5,338 nt of DNA. Source: Pseudomonadota bacterium (lineage in GTDB: Bacteria > Pseudomonadota > Alphaproteobacteria > Rhizobiales > Rhizobiaceae). The position numbers were made by a program, and so were the translations under genes. The DNA is taken from the NCBI GenBank assembly GCA_023399635.1, contig JAEWOP010000161.1:1-5338 (forward strand). Reading direction: 5' to 3'. This document shows positions 1 through 5,311 of the stretch, one piece after another (position 1 is the first letter of the stretch; every line of letters starts with the position of its first letter). The notes beneath the pieces were generated by a model, which searched no databases, had not been told where the DNA came from, and was given only the letters and a program-made list of their open reading frames with translations.

Positions 1-161
1 GCATTGTTGTTGATGACGGTCAGGTTCTTCGGCCTCCTGTCTATCAGCGCGTGGATGAGTTCGATCGGTGCGCCGGACCCACCAAAACCTCCAATCATGA
101 CTGTAGCGCCATCCAGGATAGCGGATACCGCCTCCCCCGCACTGGCGACTGTCTTATCCAT
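1..161 (-). CDS. pcaI: 3-oxoadipate/3-oxoacid CoA-transferase subunit A (PcaI-like), N-terminal part only
   Basis: The N-terminal 53 residues of a family I CoA-transferase alpha subunit, running off the left edge. The protein begins MDKTVASAGEAV, continues with the family's glycine-rich segment VMIGGFGGSGAP (residues 21-32), then IELIHALI, and reaches LTVINNN at the edge; this GGFG...P.eLI.al...LT...NNa pattern is typical of PcaI/ScoA/CatI proteins. Such subunits pair with a beta subunit (PcaJ) in the cytoplasm to move CoA from succinyl-CoA to a 3-oxo acid; for PcaI the acid is 3-oxoadipate, the penultimate step of the beta-ketoadipate pathway. The ATG at 161 is preceded by GGAGG (171-175) at a 9-nt spacing. 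The divergent PcaR-type regulator favours pcaI over acetoacetate transferase (scoA/atoD), but the fragment alone cannot decide substrate. The catalytic glutamate is in the beta subunit, outside the window. Confidence 0.85.
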   Translation of the reverse strand, partial: MDKTVASAGEAVSAILDGATVMIGGFGGSGAPIELIHALIDRRPKNLTVINNN

Positions 162-170
162 GCCTCAGCT

Positions 171-175
171 CCTCC
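171..175 (-). promoter_or_regulatory. Ribosome binding site of pcaI-like gene
   Basis: GGAGG on the minus strand, 9 nt before the ATG at 161. It supports that ATG as the true start. Confidence 0.7.
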
Positions 176-192
176 AGAAATGCTTGCCTGCC

Positions 193-222
193 ATCTAGAG
201 GCGTCCGATGCGATGCCGTCAA
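193..222 (-). promoter_or_regulatory. Candidate promoter of the pcaI-like gene
   Basis: On the minus strand, TTGACG (222-217) and CTAGAT (198-193) are separated by 18 bp, resembling a sigma70-type -35/-10 pair. Transcription would start near 186-188, giving a leader of about 25 nt with the GGAGG ribosome binding site inside it. The match is moderate, and the call rests on position and spacing as much as on sequence. Confidence 0.4.
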
Positions 223-255
223 CATGTATGTTCGTTATTTGACATTTGTTCATAT
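221..255. promoter_or_regulatory. Candidate operator region between pcaI-like gene and regulator
   Basis: The intergenic region contains a perfect inverted repeat AACAT-GT-ATGTT (221-232) that overlaps the edge of the candidate pcaI -35. Two direct copies of TGTTC (229-233 and 247-251) lie 18 bp apart, measured start to start. The stretch GTTCGTTATTTGACA (230-244) loosely resembles, from memory, the 15-bp PcaR box described in Pseudomonas putida (about 9 of 15 positions). PcaR/PcaU-type IclR proteins usually bind next to the promoter of the genes they control, so this is the natural place for the site. Which repeat is bound is not shown by the sequence. A TTGACA at 239-244 on the plus strand has no convincing -10 partner. 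Confidence 0.4.
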
Positions 256-274
256 GGCGCACAAGTTAGTCTCT

Positions 275-279
275 GGAGG
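275..279 (+). promoter_or_regulatory. Ribosome binding site that sets the pcaR start
   Basis: GGAGG lies 4 nt before the ATG at 284, which is short but workable. Neither upstream in-frame ATG (224 or 254) has a Shine-Dalgarno-like sequence before it, so this site selects 284. Confidence 0.65.
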
Positions 280-283
280 CTTC

Positions 284-1039
284 ATGAAAGAGCCGGACGT
301 GTTGGGTAGTTTTGCAAAGGGTCTGAAGGTCATCGAAGCGTTCGGCGAGGAATGCCCGCGTTTGTCGATTGCCGATGTCTCCCGCCGGACGGGCTTGGAC
401 CGCGCGACAGCACGGCGATGTCTCCTGACCTTGGCGGAGTTCGGATACGCGGATTACGACGGCAAGTTCTTCAGCTTGACGCCGCGGATTCTGAGGCTAG
501 GCCATGCCTATCTCTCGGCAACGCCGCTGCCCAACATCGTTCAGCCTTTTCTGGACGGTCTCTCTCAAACACTCGGACAAAGCGTGTCTGCCAGCCTCTT
601 GGACGGGACTGACATCGTCTACATTGCCCGCGCATCCCAACGACGGGTGATGTCGATCAGCCTGATGGCAGGCAGCCGCCTTCCAGCCTATTGTTCTTCC
701 ATGGGTCGCGTCCTCCTGGCGGCGCTCCCGGAACAGGAGGCAGGCGAACGCCTGCGTCAATGCGACCTTCGTCCTCTGACCCGGTTCACGAAATTCGAGA
801 GGGAACTGCTGGTAGAGGAACTAAGGACAGTGCGCGAACAAGGCTTCGCTGTCATTGATCAGGAGCTTGAGATCGGCCTTTGCTCCATCGCCGTTCCTCT
901 TACGAACAATCGCGATGTAACCGTCGCCGCTCTCAACATTGGTGCACCGGCAGCTCAAATCTCTGCAGACGAACTCCGGCAGCGGTTCTTGAAGCCTTTG
1001 CGGGACGTTGCAGCATCCATCCGTCCAATGCTGCCGTAG
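284..1039 (+). CDS. pcaR: IclR-family transcriptional regulator, PcaR/PcaU/PobR type
   Basis: A 251-residue IclR-family DNA-binding regulator. An N-terminal winged helix-turn-helix (about residues 8-70) includes LSIADVSRRTGLDRATARRC (27-46) followed by LLTLAEFGY; a C-terminal effector-binding domain (about 78-250) includes SVSASLLDGTDIVYIAR (100-116), the conserved LPAYCSSMGRVLLAAL (133-148) and DQELEIGLCSIAVPL (192-206). Length and wording fit the beta-ketoadipate regulator subfamily (PcaR, PcaU, PobR), which bind aromatic-pathway intermediates such as 3-oxoadipate, protocatechuate or 4-hydroxybenzoate and mostly activate catabolic operons. It diverges from a pcaI-like gene, which makes activation of that operon in response to a pathway intermediate the best guess; autorepression is also usual for the family. 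The start at 284 is chosen for its GGAGG and because the protein then begins MKEPDVLGSF, right at the helix-turn-helix; a longer form from 224 would add 20 unsupported residues. Subfamily is confident, exact effector is not. Confidence 0.88.
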   Translation: MKEPDVLGSFAKGLKVIEAFGEECPRLSIADVSRRTGLDRATARRCLLTLAEFGYADYDGKFFSLTPRILRLGHAYLSATPLPNIVQPFLDGLSQTLGQSVSASLLDGTDIVYIARASQRRVMSISLMAGSRLPAYCSSMGRVLLAALPEQEAGERLRQCDLRPLTRFTKFERELLVEELRTVREQGFAVIDQELEIGLCSIAVPLTNNRDVTVAALNIGAPAAQISADELRQRFLKPLRDVAASIRPMLP

Positions 1040-1199
1040 TCGCTGTCAGCAGCTTCCCTCCAAACCCACCGTGATCACGCTTTGGTGAGGAGCCGTGAGT
1101 TGTAACGAGGGACCTGGACTGGCAATGACCACCGCTTGCCAACACCATAACGGAAGATCGCGGGCTTGCCGCACTTCCGGATAATCTGGATCCAATCCC
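1040..1199. other. Intergenic region, no gene seen
   Basis: These 160 bp separate pcaR from the L,D-transpeptidase gene and should hold the end of pcaR transcription and the promoter of the next gene. The only clear structure is a perfect 10-bp palindrome, CGTGATCACG (1070-1079), loosely flanked by CCAAA (1060-1064) and TTTGG (1081-1085). There is no T-run after it, so it is not a typical intrinsic terminator. I could not find a convincing -35/-10 pair. A 19-codon reading frame (1125-1184) in frame with the downstream gene ends at a TAA and shows no sign of being real. Confidence 0.5.
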
Positions 1200-1886
1200 T
1201 TGAATTTCACCCGCCGAAGTTTCCTTCTCACTCTTCCATTCGTCACTGCCGGATGCACCACCGTCGCCCGCGAACCTAAGGTGGTAAAGCCGCAGATTCC
1301 TGCAGAGTACCAGGCCATGTACGCGGCGATCGAAGGAGAGCCCTTCCCGATCGCCGCTGCAGACTTGACGCGTGTCGATCCGCAATTCTATCGGCGGGAG
1401 GTCGAGTACCCGACCCAGGAGCGCACAGGCACGATCATCATCGATACCTCTGCTCGCTTTCTTTACCTCATAGGAGAGAACGGTCTCGCCTTGCGCTATG
1501 GCATAGGGGTCGGCAAGGCGGGGCTTGAGTTCGAAGGCAACGCCGTGGTCCAGTACAAGCGCGAATGGCCGCGCTGGACACCGACCCAGAGCATGATCCA
1601 GCGTGAACCGGAGCGCTATGGGCCATTGGCGGGAGGAATGGAACCGGGTGTCCTCAACCCGCTCGGTCCGCGCGCGCTCTATCTCTTTAAGGACGGGCAA
1701 GACACGCTCTACCGCATCCACGGAACCACAGAAGACTGGACGATCGGCCGGGCCGTCTCCAGCGGATGCATTCGCCTGCTCAACCAGGACATAATCGACC
1801 TTTATCGACGCGTGCCCAACGGTACCAAAGTTGTGGTTCTACAGGGGGCAGTGCAACCGCCTGCTTCAACCCTACCCTCAGCTTAA
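1200..1886 (+). CDS. L,D-transpeptidase (YkuD domain) lipoprotein
   Basis: A 228-residue periplasmic cell-wall enzyme of the YkuD/ErfK/YbiS family. Such enzymes make 3-3 cross-links between meso-diaminopimelate residues of peptidoglycan or attach proteins to it; which of these applies is not visible. The N-terminus MNFTRRSFLLTLPFVTAGC carries a twin-arginine-like TRRSFLL motif and ends in a lipobox-like VTAGC with cysteine 19, so a Tat-exported lipoprotein is predicted. The YkuD domain spans about residues 76-214, from GTIIIDTSARFLYLI through GVGKAGLEFEG, WPRWTPT and GGMEPGVLNPLG to the active site: His174-Gly175 and Ser188-Gly-Cys190-Ile-Arg192, with Cys190 the nucleophile. All key residues are present. 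The start must be TTG at 1200: an in-frame TAA lies at 1182-1184 and no ATG occurs before residue 40. Only a weak GGA (1188-1190) precedes it, suggesting modest translation. It stands alone on the plus strand and converges on livF, 18 bp between stops. Rhizobiales usually carry many paralogues of this family. Confidence 0.9.
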   Translation: MNFTRRSFLLTLPFVTAGCTTVAREPKVVKPQIPAEYQAMYAAIEGEPFPIAAADLTRVDPQFYRREVEYPTQERTGTIIIDTSARFLYLIGENGLALRYGIGVGKAGLEFEGNAVVQYKREWPRWTPTQSMIQREPERYGPLAGGMEPGVLNPLGPRALYLFKDGQDTLYRIHGTTEDWTIGRAVSSGCIRLLNQDIIDLYRRVPNGTKVVVLQGAVQPPASTLPSA

Positions 1887-1904
1887 TCCCAGCTACGTGA
1901 CCCG

Positions 1905-2621
1905 TCAGTGAAGGCCGCCGACCCCAAGCAGGCGGTCTACCGTTTCATGATCGCCCGCAAGCGCAGCGGGCGTTCCACGCCAGGCGATCCGCCCGCGCTC
2001 CATGATGATCACCTGATCAGCAAAATCCAAGGCGCTTTGGATGCGTTGCTCCACCAGAAGGATCGTCATCTCGCCGGACTGCGCCAGTTGCGAGAAGGCC
2101 GCCATCAGTTCCTCGCAAATTACCGGCGCCAGCCCTTCCAGTGGCTCATCGAGCAGCAGCACCGTCGGCCGTCCAAGAATGCTGCGCGCCGTTGATAGCA
2201 TCTGCTGCTCCCCGCCCGAAAGTTGGCTTCCGAGATTGCGCCGCCGCTCCTTCAGCCGCGGAAACATCGCGTAAGCCTCCTCAACAGAGCTTTTCGGCCT
2301 GCCCTTGAGCCCGACCAAAAGGCTTTCTTCCACGGTGAGACTGGGAAATACGTCGCGCGTCTGCGGCACATACCCGAGCCCCAGCGCTGCGCGTGAGGCA
2401 CTGCCTTCGCGTGTGATATCGCGATCTCCGAGGCGGATCTCCCCGCTGTAACGGCGCGTCTGGCCAACGAGAGTGGCAAACAGGCTGGTCTTTCCCATCC
2501 CGTTACGGCCGAGCACCGCAAGCCGAGATCCCGCTGGAACGGAGAAGGAGACTTCTTCGATCACCCGCGTCGGCCCATACCCGGCTGACAGCTCCTTGAT
2601 CTCAAGCCGCACTGCCGGCAT
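1905..2621 (-). CDS. livF: ABC importer ATP-binding protein, LivF type
   Basis: A 238-residue cytoplasmic ATPase of the branched-chain-amino-acid (HAAT) importer family, one of two that drive the LivHM permease pair. Visible motifs: Walker A GRNGMGKT (38-45), Q-loop VPQ with Gln87, ABC signature LSGGE (134-138), Walker B VLLLDEP (154-160) with catalytic Glu159, and EGLAP (162-166) typical of LivF. The switch position reads LLVEQ (188-192), with glutamine where most ABC ATPases have histidine; this is normal for LivF. The length matches the family (about 235-240). The start at 2621 is preferred because GGGGAG (2630-2635) lies 8 nt upstream; the ATG at 2627 would leave only 2 nt, and a start at 2660 adds residues the family lacks. 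It overlaps the end of livG by 20 bp, implying translational coupling, and is the last gene of the operon. Confidence 0.93.
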   Translation of the reverse strand: MPAVRLEIKELSAGYGPTRVIEEVSFSVPAGSRLAVLGRNGMGKTSLFATLVGQTRRYSGEIRLGDRDITREGSASRAALGLGYVPQTRDVFPSLTVEESLLVGLKGRPKSSVEEAYAMFPRLKERRRNLGSQLSGGEQQMLSTARSILGRPTVLLLDEPLEGLAPVICEELMAAFSQLAQSGEMTILLVEQRIQSALDFADQVIIMERGRIAWRGTPAALAGDHETVDRLLGVGGLH

Positions 2622-3366
2622 TGGCATAGCTCCCCAAATAAGCTTCCCGCACCCGGGCATCCTGCGTCACATCCTGCGGTGATCCATCAAAGATGACAGT
2701 ACCGGCAGCAAGGACGATCACGCGCTTGGCAAAACGAAAGACAAGGTCCATGTCATGCTCGATCATCAATACTGCCAGATCCGGCGGGAGCTTATCCAAG
2801 GCATGTTCAATTCGCGCCGTCTCGCTCTGAGGCACGCCCGCAGCGGGTTCATCAAGCAGCAAGACCTTGGGTCGCAACGCCAAGGCAAGAGCGATTTCCA
2901 GCAACCTCTGTTGCCCATAGGCGATCTCGCGCACCCTGAGGGAAGAAAGATCCAGCAGACCAAGCATGTTGAGGATTTCGCGGACCTCATCCATCACTTC
3001 CGGCATGCTGTGGTAGTTGCCGATGACTCGCCCGGACTTGCCTTCACGCTGAAGAACGGCCAGCGCCACATGCTCTTCTGGCGTCATCTCGTAGAAAAGC
3101 CGTGTCACCTGGAAAGATCGGACGAGACCGAGACGAACGCGGCGCATCGCATTCAGTTTCGTGACATCCCGTCCGGCAAGCTCCACCGTCCCTGAACTAG
3201 GTGCGAGATTGCCGGTCACGAGGTTGACGAATGTTGTCTTGCCCGCACCGTTGGGTCCGATGAGCGCGACGCGGTCGCCCGGATGCAGAGACAACGAAAC
3301 ATTGTTCGTGACGGTGAGACCACCAAAATTCTTATTCAGACTGCGAACGTCAAGCAAAGCGCTCAT
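2602..3366 (-). CDS. livG: ABC importer ATP-binding protein, LivG type
   Basis: A 254-residue cytoplasmic ATPase, partner of LivF in the HAAT importer. It begins MSALLDVRSLNKNFGGLTV, as LivG proteins do. Motifs: Walker A GPNGAGKT (37-44), Q-loop RSFQ (83-86), signature region AYGQQR (149-154; the YGQQ form is the LivG variant of LSGGQ), Walker B VLLLDEP (168-174) with Glu173, and the H-loop MIEHDMDLVF with His204. After Walker B it reads AAGVPQSET rather than the AAGLNPxET of classical leucine LivG, and the stretch LPPDLAVLMIEHDMDLVFRFAKR recalls LivG-like proteins common in Bradyrhizobium and relatives; this is a judgement from memory. Start: ATG at 3366 overlaps the livM stop as ATGA, with GAGGAG (3376-3381) 9 nt upstream. 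The open frame continues 49 codons further upstream, but there it lies inside livM and does not look like LivG. Confidence 0.94.
   Translation of the reverse strand: MSALLDVRSLNKNFGGLTVTNNVSLSLHPGDRVALIGPNGAGKTTFVNLVTGNLAPSSGTVELAGRDVTKLNAMRRVRLGLVRSFQVTRLFYEMTPEEHVALAVLQREGKSGRVIGNYHSMPEVMDEVREILNMLGLLDLSSLRVREIAYGQQRLLEIALALALRPKVLLLDEPAAGVPQSETARIEHALDKLPPDLAVLMIEHDMDLVFRFAKRVIVLAAGTVIFDGSPQDVTQDARVREAYLGSYANAGSAA
2630..2635 (-). promoter_or_regulatory. Ribosome binding site of livF, inside livG
   Basis: GGGGAG on the minus strand within the last codons of livG, 8 nt before the ATG at 2621. It decides between three possible in-frame starts (2660, 2627, 2621). Confidence 0.65.
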
Positions 3367-4367
3367 CGGCGCGCGCTCCTCATCCGTGCAACCAGGACAG
3401 AAGCTGTGCCGTAGAGGCCCTTTGGCGCAAACAGCACCACGGCGATCAAAAGAACACCCACCATGGTCAACCAATGGAAGGGATTGGCAGACGACACCAC
3501 ATCTTCGAACCACATGAAGGCGACGGTGCCGATCAACGCGCCGTACAGGCTCCCGGTACCACCCAGGACAAGCATGACCAGCGATTCAGCTGACAGCGTG
3601 AAGGAGAGGCTGTCGAGACCGACCACCTGGGTCGATATCGCATTCAGCGCGCCGCCGATCCCCGCAACAACACCCGAGATTACATACATGCGCAACAGCA
3701 CCGATTGAACCGAAGCACCCATGGCCGCAACCCGCAGTGGATCCTCCCGCACACCACGAGCAAGCATGCCAAAGGGCGAGCGCACTATGAATTGAAGCAG
3801 AACGAACACCACGAGGAGTAGGCTGACGCCGTAGACATAGGCGGTACGGCCCCAAAGGTCGAACTGGAACATCCCCAGCAGAGCTGATGTCGATATTCCC
3901 GACAGGCCATCGCTACCCCCCGTCCACGCGGAAGCCTTGTTGGCAGCTTCATGGAAAAGATGGACGACAGCAATCGACAGAACCAACTGCGGCAACCCGT
4001 GTGCGCGAAGAATCACCAGCCCCGAGAGCAGGCCGGCGATCGCGCCCGCCACCGCACCTACCAGGGTCATGAGGAGCGGGTCGGAGATGCCGTAATGCGC
4101 AGACGCAATACCCGCAGCATAAGCTCCCGCACCAAAAAGCGCAGCATGGCCCAGCGTCGCCACGCCGCAATAGCCTGTTACAAGATCGACAGACAGCACC
4201 AGGAAGGCGATGGCGATGATGCGGGTCAGAAGCGCGAGATTGTTGGGAAAAAGGTAGTAGCCGATCATCGCGACAATGATGATGGATGCGATCCCGATCA
4301 CGCCGCCGACAATGCTGCGGCGGGCTGCGCTCACGGCAACGCCGGTATCATTCAAGTTGACTGCCAT
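3363..4367 (-). CDS. livM: ABC importer inner-membrane permease, LivM type
   Basis: A 334-residue integral membrane permease of the HAAT family that forms the transport channel with LivH. It has roughly nine or ten hydrophobic segments, the first at about residues 18-40. Family hallmarks: GYCGVATLGHAALFGAGAY (65-83), TGGSDGLSGI (149-158), the cytoplasmic coupling loop GVREDPLRVAAMGAS (205-219) that contacts the ATPases, GGTGSLYGALIG (269-280), and FAPKGLYG (313-320). Length is in the usual LivM range (about 300-430), without the long N-terminal extension of the E. coli protein. ATG at 4367 lies 2 nt after the livH stop, with GGGAGG (4379-4384) 11 nt upstream. The 3' end overlaps livG by 4 bp (ATGA). 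Substrate cannot be read from the permease. Confidence 0.93.
   Translation of the reverse strand: MAVNLNDTGVAVSAARRSIVGGVIGIASIIIVAMIGYYLFPNNLALLTRIIAIAFLVLSVDLVTGYCGVATLGHAALFGAGAYAAGIASAHYGISDPLLMTLVGAVAGAIAGLLSGLVILRAHGLPQLVLSIAVVHLFHEAANKASAWTGGSDGLSGISTSALLGMFQFDLWGRTAYVYGVSLLLVVFVLLQFIVRSPFGMLARGVREDPLRVAAMGASVQSVLLRMYVISGVVAGIGGALNAISTQVVGLDSLSFTLSAESLVMLVLGGTGSLYGALIGTVAFMWFEDVVSSANPFHWLTMVGVLLIAVVLFAPKGLYGTASVLVARMRSARR
3376..3381 (-). promoter_or_regulatory. Ribosome binding site of livG, inside livM
   Basis: GAGGAG on the minus strand within the end of livM, 9 nt before the ATG at 3366. Together with the ATGA overlap it fixes the livG start. Confidence 0.7.
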
Positions 4368-4369
4368 TG

Positions 4370-5242
4370 CTACTTGAACCTCCCGGCAAGGCCGCGCGGG
4401 AAGACAATCACGATGACGATCACCGCAAGATAGAAGAAGAACTCGCCGTATTCAGGTGCAAGATATCGTCCCGTCGTGTCGATCGTCCCGAGCAGCAGAG
4501 AGGCCAGCAGCGCCCCAGGTATGGAGCCGGCGCCGCCAATCGACACGACGACCAGGAATGTCACCATGTAGCGTAGCGCGTAGTAGGGCTCGACTGGAAG
4601 AAGCTCCGCCCCGACAACGCCTCCGAAAGCGGCAAGCCCGATGGCGACCGCAAAGCTTATGGCGTAGACAATCTCGGTTCGCACACCCAATGCCGCAGCC
4701 ATGGCAGCATTATCGACGGCGGCCCGCAGCTTGATGCCAAAGTCGGTTCGTTCGATCAGGAACCAGAGAGCACCGGCAACGGCCAAACCACAGCCGATTG
4801 CGAATATCCGATGCGTAGCAATCGAGCGAAAGCCAAGATCGGCAGATCCCTGCAGCGTTTCCGGCAGCGGGATTGTCTTCAGCGTCGGCCCGAATACGAA
4901 GTTCGCAATGCCGATGATGCAGAACGTAATGCCGATCGTCATCAGGACCTGCGTCAGTTCCGGCGCCCCGTATATACGCCGATAAAGGAAGCGCTCGATC
5001 GGGACTGCGATGACTACTGTACCGGCAACAGCAAGCAGGACGGCGGCGGCATAGCCCAGGCCGAGATCACGGGCCGCATAAGAGGCGATATAGCCGCCAA
5101 TCATCGCGAAAGCACCGTGCGCAAGGTTGACGACCCGCATCAATCCCATCGTCACCGAAAGCCCGATTGAAATGACGAAGAGCACCATGCCGTAAGCCAG
5201 CGCATCGACGGCTATGCTGAACATGGTCTGCATCAGCGCCAT
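4370..5242 (-). CDS. livH: ABC importer inner-membrane permease, LivH type
   Basis: A 290-residue integral membrane permease, partner of LivM, with about eight hydrophobic segments. Hallmarks: GLMRVVNLAHGAFAMIGGYI (33-52), which matches the LivH motif G...VvN.AHG....GgY; IERFLYRRIYGAPELTQVL (82-100); the ATPase-coupling loop FGIKLRAAVDNAAMAAALGV (168-187); GGAGSIPGALLAS (236-248); and a C-terminal FPRGLAGR (281-288). Length agrees with the family (about 285-310). The ATG at 5242 has AGGAG (5246-5250) only 3 nt upstream; the in-frame ATG at 5233 would be 12 nt from it, so either is possible and 5242 is kept as the longer one. It is the first complete gene of the operon; a strong hairpin stands just before its ribosome binding site. 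Confidence 0.93.
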   Translation of the reverse strand: MALMQTMFSIAVDALAYGMVLFVISIGLSVTMGLMRVVNLAHGAFAMIGGYIASYAARDLGLGYAAAVLLAVAGTVVIAVPIERFLYRRIYGAPELTQVLMTIGITFCIIGIANFVFGPTLKTIPLPETLQGSADLGFRSIATHRIFAIGCGLAVAGALWFLIERTDFGIKLRAAVDNAAMAAALGVRTEIVYAISFAVAIGLAAFGGVVGAELLPVEPYYALRYMVTFLVVVSIGGAGSIPGALLASLLLGTIDTTGRYLAPEYGEFFFYLAVIVIVIVFPRGLAGRFK

Positions 5243-5245
5243 TTT

Positions 5246-5250
5246 CTCCT
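5246..5250 (-). promoter_or_regulatory. Ribosome binding site of livH
   Basis: AGGAG in an A-rich context on the minus strand, 3 nt before ATG 5242 and 12 nt before ATG 5233. It lies 7 nt downstream of a strong hairpin, so the hairpin could influence access of ribosomes. Confidence 0.55.
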
Positions 5251-5257
5251 TTTTGAC

Positions 5258-5295
5258 ATCGGACGCGACACCGGTCTCCCGGTCCCGCGCCCGAT
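5258..5295 (-). promoter_or_regulatory. Intergenic RNA hairpin with GAGA (GNRA) tetraloop upstream of livH
   Basis: In the minus-strand transcript, bases 5295-5279 pair with 5274-5258 across the loop GAGA (5278-5275). The 17-position stem has 14 Watson-Crick pairs, two G-U wobbles and one G-G mismatch, and is GC-rich; GAGA closed by a G-C pair is a stable GNRA tetraloop. The wobbles occur in this strand's RNA only (they would be A-C mismatches in the plus-strand RNA), which points to function in the liv transcript. No T-run follows on the minus strand (next bases are GTCAAAA), so it is not a standard intrinsic terminator. By analogy with hairpins after binding-protein genes in other importer operons, it may protect the upstream mRNA end or lower expression of the permeases. 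That role is inference. Confidence 0.65.
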
Positions 5296-5311
5296 CGAGT
5301 TCAGCAGAGGC

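Noticed and set aside
239..244. TTGACA as the -35 of a pcaR promoter
   Set aside because: No acceptable -10 occurs 16-18 bp downstream, and a start there would fall on the ribosome binding site at 275-279.
224..283. Longer N-terminus for the IclR regulator, starting at ATG 224 or 254
   Set aside because: Neither ATG has a ribosome binding site, the added residues are not typical of the family, and the region overlaps the candidate operator.
1125..1184. Small 19-residue frame upstream of, and in frame with, the transpeptidase gene
   Set aside because: It has no ribosome binding site and a composition without features, and it ends at a stop; it could be a leader peptide but nothing supports that.
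933..1721. A 262-codon minus-strand open frame across the end of pcaR and most of the transpeptidase gene
   Set aside because: Its protein shows no recognisable domain and it lies opposite two well-supported genes; long shadow frames are expected in GC-rich coding DNA.
1913..1937. Hairpin (GGCCGCC with GGCGGTC, 11-nt loop) near the converging ends of the transpeptidase gene and livF as a shared terminator
   Set aside because: It lies within the livF coding sequence, the loop is long, one pair is G-T and no T-run follows on either strand.
3367..3513. Extended LivG start (49 extra residues)
   Set aside because: The extra segment lies inside livM and does not resemble LivG; ATG 3366 has a good ribosome binding site and an ATGA overlap.
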